NCBI GenBank assembly: GCA_037446075.1 | Contig: JBBIJH010000023.1 | Span: 1 to 25,905 of the forward strand | DNA length: 25,905 bases | Source of the DNA: JBBIJH01 sp037446075 | GTDB lineage: Bacteria; Bacteroidota; Ignavibacteria; UBA10030; JAHEZR01 | Reading direction: 5' to 3' | Shown: one piece after another, positions 16,899 through 25,688 of the stretch | Layout: every line of letters starts with the position of its first letter | Position numbering within the stretch: the first letter of the stretch is position 1 | Program-made: the position numbers and the translations under genes | Notes under the pieces: model-generated | The model's database searches: none | The model's input: the letters and a program-made list of their open reading frames with translations, nothing else | Told to the model about the DNA's origin: nothing

Positions 16899-17480
16899 TC
16901 AACTCCTCAATTGCCAGAGAAGGACAAGAACCAGTGAGATGACAAGAATAGCCTGGAGCGTACGCATTTCAGAGCGAATACCTTTCTGAAGACTACACTC
17001 CGGCTGTGGATACATCCCCCCACGGTATTTCTTGAGACGAGGAACAAAGCGCGGGACCTCCCTCGTGTACTCCGCAAAGGCTGCCCCAAATGTTTTCCCA
17101 AGATATTCCTCCTCCAGCGTGACGATCCAGTAATATTGAAAACAGAACGCGATCATTGCCAGAATCAATAGCCAAGGAAACAGTGCATTCGACATCGCAC
17201 CGATGCCCAGGTATAACAGGAGGTTCCCCAGGTAGAGCGGGTTCCGCACGTGGGCGAACGGCCCAGTGGTGATGAGGTACGTGCCGCCGACTATGCCTGT
17301 GGTTCTTGTCTCGCTGCCGGCGATCGAGACTCCCCATAATCGGATCCCCTCCCCCGCAAGGGCAATCAAGAAACCGACGATCAGCGTTGCCACTGTCGGA
17401 TGAGCAAAGATGAGCATCACAAGCAATACGGGAAGGGGGGTGTAACTTCGATAACGAAATAATACCTGTCGGATATCCAT
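16899..17480 (-). CDS. Integral membrane methyltransferase of the ICMT/PEMT-like family
   Basis: A 193-residue protein with about five hydrophobic helices. The conserved C-terminal signature of isoprenylcysteine carboxyl methyltransferase and phospholipid methyltransferase relatives is visible: GPFAHVRNPLYLGNLLLYLG followed by EEEYLGKTFGAAFAEYTREVPRFVP. These enzymes bind SAM at the cytoplasmic membrane face. Bacterial members have mixed or unknown substrates, including phospholipids. The last helix (about 173-190) lies after the signature and is an added C-terminal membrane segment. It precedes lpxB by 3 bases, so a lipid or envelope substrate is plausible but unproven. ATG 17480 has no clear ribosome binding site. 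Confidence 0.82.
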   Translation of the reverse strand: MDIRQVLFRYRSYTPLPVLLVMLIFAHPTVATLIVGFLIALAGEGIRLWGVSIAGSETRTTGIVGGTYLITTGPFAHVRNPLYLGNLLLYLGIGAMSNALFPWLLILAMIAFCFQYYWIVTLEEEYLGKTFGAAFAEYTREVPRFVPRLKKYRGGMYPQPECSLQKGIRSEMRTLQAILVISLVLVLLWQLRS

Positions 17481-17507
17481 GTGCCAGTAGGGGTCACATG
17501 ACCGAGC

Positions 17508-18233
17508 TCACCCTTGGAGGAACGCCTCGCGTCGTCGAAGCTCTGCCTGCCAGCGTTTTCGAATGCGTTTCTGTGAAAGAATTTTTTCCAGACGATCCAC
17601 AATGTCTTGGAGATTGTGAAATTCGTAGTAGGAGATATTTTCCTGGCGACAGTATCGAATGAGGTCCCTCTTTGCAAAGACAATATCTGCATACCGCGAT
17701 GGGCATCGGTCAGAATAACCGTCTCCAATGTAGACGATGATATCATCTTCGGACGAAAGCGTCAGGACATGATTCCGCTTGCAGTTTGCACATCGATCAC
17801 ACTCGGCGTCTCTGTAAGGAAAAATAGGAACGAGAGAAACCCGGCCTGTCCCATCCGCCGCCTGAAACTCTAAGTGGTTCGCAAAAAAGGTTAGGTTTTC
17901 AAACCCGTGACGCTTCAGAATTCGCTCGATGTAGTAATCGAATCCGTCACTGAGAATTGTGAAGTCAATTTCTCGTCTCGAGCAGAAGTCCACGAAATTC
18001 GTGAATGTCGGGTCAATTTCTTGCCGGTCCAAAATTTCGTCGACGAGCTCGGGCCGCACGGCTCCAGCCGCGGTGCATTCACCGATAAAGCAGTCCCGAG
18101 CGTTGATCTTTCCAGCGAGATAGTCCTGGACAAGGCGAGTGCACGTCTCTCCTCCAAGCTCTTGAAAAAGCTGATCACCGACGTCTACCCTTGAAATCGT
18201 GCCGTCAAAGTCAACAAAGATTCTCGGCCTCAC
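17508..18233 (-). CDS. MtnX-like HAD-IB family phosphatase
   Basis: A 241-residue haloacid dehalogenase-type phosphatase. Asp8 (nucleophile) and Asp10 are in FVDFDGT (6-12), motif II is SDGFD (96-100), and motif IV is GDGYSD (170-175). Cys145, Cys148 and Cys151 in CDRCANCKR form a CxxCxxC cluster, as in MtnX-like proteins, with the motif III lysine beside it. MtnX itself acts in methionine salvage, but no other salvage gene is near, so I leave the substrate open. The start is set to GTG 18233: AAGGAGG lies 6 bases upstream and the upstream stop ends one base before. An ATG at 18281 would overlap the previous gene by 47 bases and add 16 residues before the conserved first strand. Confidence 0.85.
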   Translation of the reverse strand: MRPRIFVDFDGTISRVDVGDQLFQELGGETCTRLVQDYLAGKINARDCFIGECTAAGAVRPELVDEILDRQEIDPTFTNFVDFCSRREIDFTILSDGFDYYIERILKRHGFENLTFFANHLEFQAADGTGRVSLVPIFPYRDAECDRCANCKRNHVLTLSSEDDIIVYIGDGYSDRCPSRYADIVFAKRDLIRYCRQENISYYEFHNLQDIVDRLEKILSQKRIRKRWQAELRRREAFLQG

Positions 18234-18234
18234 C

Positions 18235-19275
18235 TCAATCCTCCTTCTTGTAACCCGCTGGCACTTCAAACTCCGACCCACTCACTGGGGTTGTGCTGAG
18301 TTCGAGAACCTCCGTCGTCATCGAGAAGAGGCTTGTACGCCCGGGCTTCCCGGCCTTGGCCTTGGGGGCTTCAGCGGTCTTTTCCTCTTTCTTATCTTCT
18401 TCCTTCTCCTTTTTCCTCTTGCCAAACAAGCCACCGAAACCGCCAGGGAGTTCTACCTTCGGTTTCTGCTGTTCCTCCTCTTTCACTTCCCTCTCCTCTC
18501 CTTGAAGAGCTTCCACTGTCTCGATCGAAACAGTTGAAACGATTGGGTAACCTTTCAAATCTTTGGCTTTTTCGCGCAGCTCCTTGAGGTAATCCCCGTA
18601 TTGAGCCATTAGCGCAGACATGAAATCTGCACCCATCTCCGTCAGGCCCATCGCCTGTGCCATTTTCATATGAAACGCTTCCAATTCCGCTTGGGCCTGT
18701 TCGTTCCCCGCGGCAAGCCATTGATCGAGCGTGAAGAAGCTTACGTCTCGCTTCTCATTCGTTTTCAGATTCTCCTCTTCAACTGTCAAGGCCACAATAA
18801 CATGCTCGCAAGGGAAGCCATTGATCGTCTTTTTCTCACCCGTGGCTTTCACGTCCCATTTCAGATTAATCCTGGTCTCCGGCTTCTCTTCTTCCCCTTC
18901 TGGCTTCTCGAGTCCTTTCATCTTTTCGCGTGCTTCTTGCGTCTGTGCGCGCAACTGGGCAAACGTGATCTCCTTGTACGACTTCTCTTTGTCGTCGATT
19001 TCCCATGTAAGCTCCTTATCGAGTCGAACGATGCGCGTCTGGATCCGAGGCCCCTTCCCAGCAAAGAACCCAACAACGCCACCCGTGAAGCGAGTGGAAG
19101 TCGTTGTCTTCATCTTGTCTGCCACTAAAACGGTCAACTCCTCTGACTCGCTTGCGGCGAATCCTGCAAACCCAGAATTTTTTGACCTCTGCTTGATCTT
19201 CACGTCAGCGAAACCCCCATCCGAGCAAAGGAGAATGGAGATAGCAAGGAGGAGAATTGTTCTCAGTGGTTTCAT
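18235..19275 (-). CDS. Secreted protein of unknown function, DUF4412-like
   Basis: A 346-residue protein with a signal peptide (KPLRTILLLAISILLCSDG, cleavage probably after GGFA at 23). The mature part has a pattern seen in periplasmic proteins that carry DUF4412-type domains: LTVLVADKMKTTTS, then a strand LTWEIDDKEKSYKEITFAQL (89-108), and later NGFPCEHVIVALTV (152-165). Residues 260-312 are highly charged, rich in Glu and Lys, with a Gly-Phe patch (PGGFGGLFG, 277-285), probably disordered. I cannot name a function. AGAGGG precedes the ATG. It lies 19 bases after smc and its end carries the ribosome binding site of the HAD gene. The lipid A genes downstream fit an envelope role, but only loosely. 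Confidence 0.8.
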   Translation of the reverse strand: MKPLRTILLLAISILLCSDGGFADVKIKQRSKNSGFAGFAASESEELTVLVADKMKTTTSTRFTGGVVGFFAGKGPRIQTRIVRLDKELTWEIDDKEKSYKEITFAQLRAQTQEAREKMKGLEKPEGEEEKPETRINLKWDVKATGEKKTINGFPCEHVIVALTVEEENLKTNEKRDVSFFTLDQWLAAGNEQAQAELEAFHMKMAQAMGLTEMGADFMSALMAQYGDYLKELREKAKDLKGYPIVSTVSIETVEALQGEEREVKEEEQQKPKVELPGGFGGLFGKRKKEKEEDKKEEKTAEAPKAKAGKPGRTSLFSMTTEVLELSTTPVSGSEFEVPAGYKKED

Positions 19276-19294
19276 AACACCCTCTGCGATTAAG

Positions 19295-22200
19295 TTAGGG
19301 ATGGCCCGCTAAATTCTGTGAAACTTGTTCGCTCGTGAGACGGACGGACACAAGCTTCGACACGCCTTCCTCCTCCATCGTGACTCCGTAGAGGGCATTC
19401 GCCGCCTCCATCGTCCGTTTATTATGCGTCACGACAATAAACTGAGTGTTGTCCGAGAATTTACTCAAAATCCGGGTGAACCGATCGATGTTCGAATCAT
19501 CGAGCGGCGCGTCGACCTCATCGAGAATGCAGAAGGGACTGGGCTTCACGAGATAGATGGCAAAAAGGAGAGCGATGGCCGTGAGAGTCTTCTCTCCCGC
19601 TGATAGAAGATCGATGGAGGTCGGACGTTTCCCACGCGGCTTTGCAATGATCTCAATCCTGCCCTCCAGAGGATCGGCGCCTTCTTCCAGCCGCAGATCG
19701 CATTCATCGCCTTCGTTGAATAGGCTGCTGAACGTCGTGATGAAGTTTTGCCGGATCTTTCCAAACGTATCGAGGAATTTCCTCTGCGCCGTCGTGTTAA
19801 TCTCCTCGATCGTCGCAAGGAGAACCTTCTCCGCTTCCAAGAGATCGGCCCTCTGAGTTGTCAAGAAGTCCAGGCGCTGTTTCTCGGCCTTATACTCGTC
19901 GAAGGCAGCAAAGTTCACTGGTCCAAGCGCCCGGATCTTGTTTTTGAGATCCTGAACTTCCTCTCTCGCTTGGTCAAAGCTGAAACCCTCCTCGACGTAT
20001 GATTTCAGCCCCAGTTCATGATCGAATTCCTCCTTTGCTCTCTGCTTGAGATTCTCAAGCTTAATCCGATACTCAGAGATCTTCATCTGCAATTCATGAG
20101 TCGCACCCAAGGAATCGTCATGGAGTCTTCGCTCATCGCGGATACTCGTTTCAACAGATTGTACCTGTTCTCGCTTTCCCGCATACTCTTTTTCAATGAA
20201 CGCCGCTTGTTCTCTTAGCCTTTCTTTCTCCTCGCGTAGCTGCGTTAAGAGATCTTCGTTCTCCTCAACTTCCGTTTCCAACCTCTGGAGCTCCTCTTTG
20301 CTACTCTGGGCGTCCGTCTCTCGACGTTGAATCCCCTCACCAGCCTCTTGAATTGCAACCTCGGTGTACTGGAGCTCGCGCACTACCTCGCGTTCCTCCT
20401 CCCTCCGCTGCACAAGCCGTGACCAGCAGTCATTCACAATCTGAGTCTGGACGTTTTTCTTGGCCTCCCATTCTTCCAGTTCACGCGATGCGACTTGGAT
20501 CCGTTCTTCCAACGCACCCTTCGAACTTGCAAGAGCATCGGCGTCCCGGGTCAAGGACTCCAGAGTGCTTTGAAGTGCGGCTAGCTCGCCCTCGACCTTG
20601 TCGATCTCTTGACGATTCCGCTCCAAAACTTCGGTCGCACGCTTCTTCTCAAACTCAAACTGTGCCATGCGCATCTCCACGCCAGCAACCTCATGCTCCA
20701 AACGCTTCATATCATCACTGTGGGCCTGTGAGGTAATGAGCGTCAACTGTGCGCTCTTCTCGCCCAGTAGACGCTGAATGGAGGCAAGTTCCTCCCCAAG
20801 CTTCATCATTTCTGTTTCAAGTTCGGCCACTTGCTGCCGCTTTCCAATTCTGTGACCGTTTTCGGAAACGCGGCTACCGCCCCTCATCACACCTGTGCTC
20901 GTCACGATTTCCCCTTCAAGGGTGACGCATTTCAAGTTTGAGCCATTGCTTATGAGCGTCCGCGCCATTTGGGCATCGCTGACAATCAAGGTTTGATCAA
21001 GGAGGAATCGGAAAAGCGACTGATACTTCGAATCGAATTGGACGAGGTCGAGAGCCCAGCCGATCGCGCCGTCACGTGGGGCTTGAGAGTCACGCACAGG
21101 AAGTTCGGGAATCCGGTTGAGGCAGATAAAGGTAGCAGTTCCCTTTTGCGAACGCTTTAGCAATTCGACGCCGTGGTAGGCTTCTTCGAGATTGCTGACG
21201 ATAATGTAATTCACGGTTTCGCCTAAGGCGGATTCCACTGCGGGCCGATACTTCGTCTCGGTATGAATCGCGTCCCCGACTGTCGTCTGCACAAAAGTCT
21301 TCGTTTCCCCGCTGTTGATGAGAAACTTAGCTCCCTCCGGAAGCCCGTCAAGGGTCTCCACGAGATTCTTAAGGAAGTCAAGTCGAGCAGAGCGTCTCTG
21401 GTGCTCGGCCCTTAGCTCGAACTCCTTGTTCCGCAGGGTCTCGACTTCGCGCTGCAGCTCCTGTTTGGCTGTCTCGATTTCATAATACTTCATCTGAACT
21501 TCAGCGAAATTGCGGCGTGCGTCTTTATGTTCACTGCCCAACTGAACCAGCTCGCGTGTCGTCCTTTCGATCTCAGCTTCATAGAAAGCATTCTCTTCCC
21601 GAATTCGTTCGATTCTGCCACGGGCGTTTTCCACTCGACCATGAAGCTGCTCGACCTGAGACTTTTTCTCGCTCAACGCATGTATCGTGAAGAGGTATTC
21701 ATCGTTCAGTGCCTTGAGCGAGCGCTTGTGCTCAGCCCACTCACTCTCAATTACCATGAGGTCGGACTTTTTCTCGTCGTATTCTGCTTCAAGATCTACA
21801 ATCTCCCGCCTTACGGTTTCCACACGCGCTACCAGCTGCGCGAGAGATCCTTGAAGTTTCGAACGCCGAGCGCTGTAGTCTTGGCCCTCCTCCTGATACC
21901 TGACGATGTTTTTTTCCAACGAGCTCCTGCGTTCGTTCGCGACGAGAATCTTTTGGTGGACGGCATGAATCCTATCGTCGGAAGAGGCGATGGCCAAACG
22001 AATCGCCGCCAACTTCTCTTCCGCCCTTTTCAACTCTGCACGAAGCTCGTCCAGATGATTCTCCTCCTTCAGGAGCATTTCATCAATACGATCCCGCGAA
22101 CTGATCGCTGCTTGAAGCTGATCCTCCAGCGGTCCGAGTCGAGAGACTGTCGCCGCGTACTCCCTCTCCAGCAAATCGATTTCAAGAGTCCTTAAGCGCT

Positions 22201-22858
22201 CCGAGATCTGGTTATATTGCTCGGCTTTTCTGGCTTGTCTTTCCAGTGTGGAAACCGTCTTCTGGACTTCCTTCACGATGTCGTTGACGCGGACGAGGTC
22301 TTGTTGAACAGTTTCCAGTTTCCGGTAGGCCGCTTTCCGGCGATGTTTGTATTTTGTCACACCAGCAGCTTCTTCAAAGAGCCTTCTCCGCTCCTCCGCT
22401 TTTTCACTCAAGATGGTCTCGACCATCTTTAACTCGATTACGGAGTAGGCATCCGCACCCATGCCGGTGTCCATGAACAGATCCACAATGTCCTTCAATC
22501 TGCAGGGGGTGCCGTTAAAGAGGTATTCGCTCTCCCCAGACCGATAGACGCGACGTGTAATCGTCACCTCGGCATACTCCGTAGGGAGAATCCCTCGCGT
22601 ATTCTCCACGGTGAGGGAAACCTCCGCCATACTGAGGGGCTTGCGATACCGCGTCCCATTGAAGATCACATCCTCCATCTTGTCGCTTCGAAGCGTGCTG
22701 GAGCGTTGCTCGCCGAGAACCCACCGAATCCCGTCGACGATGTTCGTCTTTCCACAGCCATTCGGGCCTACAATGGCCGTGATTCCGCTGTCAAAAGTCA
22801 AATTGACTTTCTGCGCAAACGACTTGAACCCGATAAGCTCTAGCTTCGAAAGGTACAT
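19295..22858 (-). CDS. smc: Chromosome segregation protein SMC
   Basis: A 1187-residue SMC, the usual length. It has an N-terminal ATPase half with Walker A GPNGCGKTN (31-39), two long coiled coils (about 170-500 and 680-1000), a hinge between them (about 515-670) and the C-terminal half with signature LSAGEKT (from 1085), Walker B CILDEVDAP (1110-1118) and a D-loop. SMC dimers with ScpA and ScpB organise and separate chromosomes. Neither scp gene is in the window. It starts 25 bases after the GH2-like gene. ATG 22858 gives the family's normal first residues MYLSKLELIGFKSF. Confidence 0.98.
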   Translation of the reverse strand: MYLSKLELIGFKSFAQKVNLTFDSGITAIVGPNGCGKTNIVDGIRWVLGEQRSSTLRSDKMEDVIFNGTRYRKPLSMAEVSLTVENTRGILPTEYAEVTITRRVYRSGESEYLFNGTPCRLKDIVDLFMDTGMGADAYSVIELKMVETILSEKAEERRRLFEEAAGVTKYKHRRKAAYRKLETVQQDLVRVNDIVKEVQKTVSTLERQARKAEQYNQISERLRTLEIDLLEREYAATVSRLGPLEDQLQAAISSRDRIDEMLLKEENHLDELRAELKRAEEKLAAIRLAIASSDDRIHAVHQKILVANERRSSLEKNIVRYQEEGQDYSARRSKLQGSLAQLVARVETVRREIVDLEAEYDEKKSDLMVIESEWAEHKRSLKALNDEYLFTIHALSEKKSQVEQLHGRVENARGRIERIREENAFYEAEIERTTRELVQLGSEHKDARRNFAEVQMKYYEIETAKQELQREVETLRNKEFELRAEHQRRSARLDFLKNLVETLDGLPEGAKFLINSGETKTFVQTTVGDAIHTETKYRPAVESALGETVNYIIVSNLEEAYHGVELLKRSQKGTATFICLNRIPELPVRDSQAPRDGAIGWALDLVQFDSKYQSLFRFLLDQTLIVSDAQMARTLISNGSNLKCVTLEGEIVTSTGVMRGGSRVSENGHRIGKRQQVAELETEMMKLGEELASIQRLLGEKSAQLTLITSQAHSDDMKRLEHEVAGVEMRMAQFEFEKKRATEVLERNRQEIDKVEGELAALQSTLESLTRDADALASSKGALEERIQVASRELEEWEAKKNVQTQIVNDCWSRLVQRREEEREVVRELQYTEVAIQEAGEGIQRRETDAQSSKEELQRLETEVEENEDLLTQLREEKERLREQAAFIEKEYAGKREQVQSVETSIRDERRLHDDSLGATHELQMKISEYRIKLENLKQRAKEEFDHELGLKSYVEEGFSFDQAREEVQDLKNKIRALGPVNFAAFDEYKAEKQRLDFLTTQRADLLEAEKVLLATIEEINTTAQRKFLDTFGKIRQNFITTFSSLFNEGDECDLRLEEGADPLEGRIEIIAKPRGKRPTSIDLLSAGEKTLTAIALLFAIYLVKPSPFCILDEVDAPLDDSNIDRFTRILSKFSDNTQFIVVTHNKRTMEAANALYGVTMEEEGVSKLVSVRLTSEQVSQNLAGHP

Positions 22859-22883
22859 GTGCCGCTCAGTGCCTCAGTCTTTC

Positions 22884-25508
22884 TTAGCTTGTCCCTTGTA
22901 CATAATTCAGAAAATACCTGTAGTACGCCAGCGTGGACTGGGTGTAGTTGTAGTATGCCAGGACGATTCCTATGAAGACCAGGAACACGACAATTCCTCC
23001 AGTGTAGACTCTAAAGGCCGGGATGTCATAGACGATCGATACAGATTTCAGCAGCCGCGCCACAACCCAAAGGAGAATAATCAGACTAAGCACCAGAAGT
23101 GGAACGGTATAAGGCTCTGTCTGCATCACTCGGTACATCACCATGCCCACCGGGATCAAGAGGATGACCGGCAAGCAGGACCAGATTGCGATTGAGTAAG
23201 CATGATAGAAAAAAACCTTCGCTGGAACAAAGAAGGAAAATACTTTCACAAGGCTCGTAAGCAGAACAAGTGCAGCCATCATCATAGCCGAAAAGTACAC
23301 AATGGCTTTGAACGGGTGCCAGATCAGGAGACTAAAGAATTCTTTAATGGAATCCGAAGGGAGAAAATGGGTGAGGACATAGTCCACGTTTTCGCTGCCA
23401 CGTGCATAGTAAAAAATACTAGAGATCACAAGCCCAAGGGTGATGGCAACTGTCACGGCAAGAAGGGTCGTTTGGAAATACGAAAGGATCCGCTGATCTC
23501 GGATATCGGCAAAGAAGTTATAAGCCCGGAGGAAAGAACGCAGCACATTTTCTCGGAATCGGCGGTGACTCTTCAGCAAGTAGGCAAAGCCCAGCAGCAG
23601 GATAAAGCCCACAAGAACGAAAGTGATGGGGGCGTTCTCGGAATATGTGCCCATCGTGAGTGCAGCGATTTTTTCGTTATGATACAAGCCCCGGACTTTC
23701 TCGTAAGCGGGACGCTTTTCACGTGAATAGCTCAGCAAACCCATCGTGGACAAGAACCGGTCGTTGAGATCGACTGTCATAATCGGGCGATCGCCGCGCC
23801 AATCTGCAAATGAAGCAATCACAGCACCTGCGATTCTCAGCTCTTTCGCGACGGTAAAATGCTGAATGAGGTAACGCGCCTGAGCTTCCAGGGACATTGG
23901 GTCGCTGTAGCCGTGGTAGTTTCCTGGCTCCACAGCTTTCCCGAACTTTGCCAGAATCGTGGGTTGGTTTGGATGTCTCTGAATCCAATCTTCCAACTTG
24001 AATTTGAATTGTTTTACATCCTGTGTGAGGATATTGATCGCAGCGATGTCCACTTCTGACGAGGCGATATCGTTGTTGATCATGCTCGTGGCGTAATAGA
24101 CAGGCCGAGCATCGAGCGTTTCGATGGCGGTTCGAACCTCCTGAATGTATTCTCTGGCTTCCTCCTCTGAGGAATCAAAATTGTCACCAAGTCCCCAAGC
24201 AAGAACAGAGGCGTGGTTGCGGTCACGGAGCACCATTTCCTTCGCATAGGACTTTGCCATCTCTTGGAAATAATCTTTCCCCAGTATCGAAGCCGGAACG
24301 CCGATGGCTGGGATTTCTTCCATCACAAGGAGCCCGTAACGGTCACAGAGACTAAGAATGTACGGATGAGGTGGATGATCTGCGATTCGAACGAGGTTGG
24401 CACCAAGGTTTTTAATAGAAATAAAATCTTCTTCAAATTTCTTGTAGGTTAACGCGCTCCCGTAAGAAGGATGATCTTCCTTCCACAAGATCCCCTGCAG
24501 GAAGAGCTTGTTTCCATTCAGAAAAAGATCCGAACCCTTTATGGTGATCTCTCGGATCCCAACGTTGAAATCCATTTCATCCAGAGATGTCCCATCCATC
24601 AGCAAGTAAGCTCTCAACTCATAAAGCTCAGGGCTTTCTGGCTTCCACAATTTTGGGTTTGTGACGTTCAGCTCGCTTTCCAGCCTGACAACCTTCCGCT
24701 TCGCGACCGAGAACTCCTGCACGGCACTCTTTCCCACAGGTAACGCTGTATTCCGATCGTACAGACCTACCCAGAACCTAAACCGAGAAGCGAGGAAAAA
24801 GGCTACGCCAGCGGTGTCCCTCTGCTCCTTTTCCGCCAAAACGTTGTCGATCGAACTCACGACGCTTATTTTTGCCGTCCGAAATTCTGGACTGAGAGAG
24901 GACCGAACCTCTAGATCATCGATCCAAACCCTCGGCGTGCAGAGAATGTACAGGTCGCGTAGGATCCCCCCATAGTTTCTCCAACCCCCCACCTGCTGAC
25001 GGAGGGGGAGCGTGCTTTTGGCGTTCAGCCTATTCGAGACGACGATCTTGAGGACATTGTTGGTGCCCACCTGAAGCGCATTCTCTGGAATTTGGAACGA
25101 AAAGGAGGTGTATCCTCCGATATGCCTCCCTACAAACATCCCATTGATGAAGACTTGGCACTCATAATTGATGCCATAGGCAACTAGGTGAAAAGCCCAT
25201 TTGTCGATCATCTCCGGCGCAACCTCAAAAGAGCGCATGAACATTACAGTCTCGGTGAAGTCGTATGCACTTGGCACTTTCACGGGGTGCCACTTTGCGC
25301 CGTCTGTGCTGTAGCTCCATTCGCCGGAAAGGTCAATCTTGTAGCGGGTGGGGCTGGAAGGGTAAAAGCTGCCGCCAGGTGCGCCAAGGCTTGGCTCGCC
25401 GTTTTCGAGGAATCGATCCTGAGAATTAGCCGGTGAGGGGAACGGGAGGGAGAACAGCAGTGCAAGGATACTTGAGCAAAATATCAAAACCCTGTACGAC
25501 TTCGTCAT
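22884..25508 (-). CDS. GH2-like protein with missing catalytic residues, fused to a multi-helix membrane domain
   Basis: An 874-residue protein. After a signal peptide (about 1-30) come the GH2 sugar-binding jelly-roll (about 55-190, with YECQVFINGMFVGRHIGGYTS in part), an immunoglobulin-like domain (about 195-320) and a TIM barrel (about 325-610) with LGANLVRIADHPPHP and RDRNHASVLAWGLGD. GH2 enzymes such as beta-glucuronidase need a Glu acid/base in an NE motif and a Glu nucleophile in a TEYG-type motif. Here NE is Asp442-Asn443 (24185-24180) and the nucleophile site in ILAKFG is Lys521. It is therefore probably not a working hydrolase. From about 627 onwards lie six hydrophobic helices, resembling a Yip1-like membrane domain. 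The GH2 part should face the periplasm. It may bind sugars or support the envelope. Confidence 0.88.
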   Translation of the reverse strand: MTKSYRVLIFCSSILALLFSLPFPSPANSQDRFLENGEPSLGAPGGSFYPSSPTRYKIDLSGEWSYSTDGAKWHPVKVPSAYDFTETVMFMRSFEVAPEMIDKWAFHLVAYGINYECQVFINGMFVGRHIGGYTSFSFQIPENALQVGTNNVLKIVVSNRLNAKSTLPLRQQVGGWRNYGGILRDLYILCTPRVWIDDLEVRSSLSPEFRTAKISVVSSIDNVLAEKEQRDTAGVAFFLASRFRFWVGLYDRNTALPVGKSAVQEFSVAKRKVVRLESELNVTNPKLWKPESPELYELRAYLLMDGTSLDEMDFNVGIREITIKGSDLFLNGNKLFLQGILWKEDHPSYGSALTYKKFEEDFISIKNLGANLVRIADHPPHPYILSLCDRYGLLVMEEIPAIGVPASILGKDYFQEMAKSYAKEMVLRDRNHASVLAWGLGDNFDSSEEEAREYIQEVRTAIETLDARPVYYATSMINNDIASSEVDIAAINILTQDVKQFKFKLEDWIQRHPNQPTILAKFGKAVEPGNYHGYSDPMSLEAQARYLIQHFTVAKELRIAGAVIASFADWRGDRPIMTVDLNDRFLSTMGLLSYSREKRPAYEKVRGLYHNEKIAALTMGTYSENAPITFVLVGFILLLGFAYLLKSHRRFRENVLRSFLRAYNFFADIRDQRILSYFQTTLLAVTVAITLGLVISSIFYYARGSENVDYVLTHFLPSDSIKEFFSLLIWHPFKAIVYFSAMMMAALVLLTSLVKVFSFFVPAKVFFYHAYSIAIWSCLPVILLIPVGMVMYRVMQTEPYTVPLLVLSLIILLWVVARLLKSVSIVYDIPAFRVYTGGIVVFLVFIGIVLAYYNYTQSTLAYYRYFLNYVQGTS

Positions 25509-25577
25509 TAATAGAACTGTCCCAAGGTTCGCGGGCCTTCAGAGGAAAGAACCACCCGATCCGCTACAGCAACAAAA

Positions 25578-25606
25578 AATATACGCAAAAAAGGGGCGGA
25601 AAGCAA
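25578..25606 (-). promoter_or_regulatory. Possible sigma70-type promoter before the GH2-like gene
   Basis: On the minus strand TTGCTT (25606-25601, four of six -35 matches) and TATATT (25583-25578, five of six -10 matches) are 17 bases apart. Transcription would start near 25571, about 63 bases before ATG 25508. It overlaps the terminator-like hairpin, which fits a boundary between tpiA and the long gene run. Confidence 0.42.
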
Positions 25607-25626
25607 TGTAAAAATGATAAGCCGCC
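25587..25626 (-). terminator. Weak terminator-like hairpin after tpiA
   Basis: On the minus strand GGCGG (25626-25622) pairs with CCGCC (25599-25595) over a 22-base loop, followed by CCTTTTTT (25594-25587). The stem is short and the loop long, so it may not work as a terminator. Confidence 0.3.
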
Positions 25627-25688
25627 TAATTTTTTCCTTTAAGGTGGGTTATGCGGACGGGGTAGTCGCCACCCGAACCGGAAAGGCA

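Noticed and set aside
18234..18281. Longer start for the HAD phosphatase at 18281
   Set aside because: It would overlap the previous gene by 47 bases. GTG 18233 has an ideal AAGGAGG six bases upstream and begins at the conserved first strand.
21527..22195. Plus-strand open frame of 222 codons opposite smc
   Set aside because: It is a shadow of the smc coiled-coil region, whose minus-strand reading is continuous and typical. Charged coiled-coil codons often leave the other strand open.
25640..25688. Possible tRNA or structured RNA after tpiA (GGTTCGGGTGGCGAC region)
   Set aside because: Only a short GGGTG/TACCC hairpin can be drawn; no cloverleaf and no T-run.
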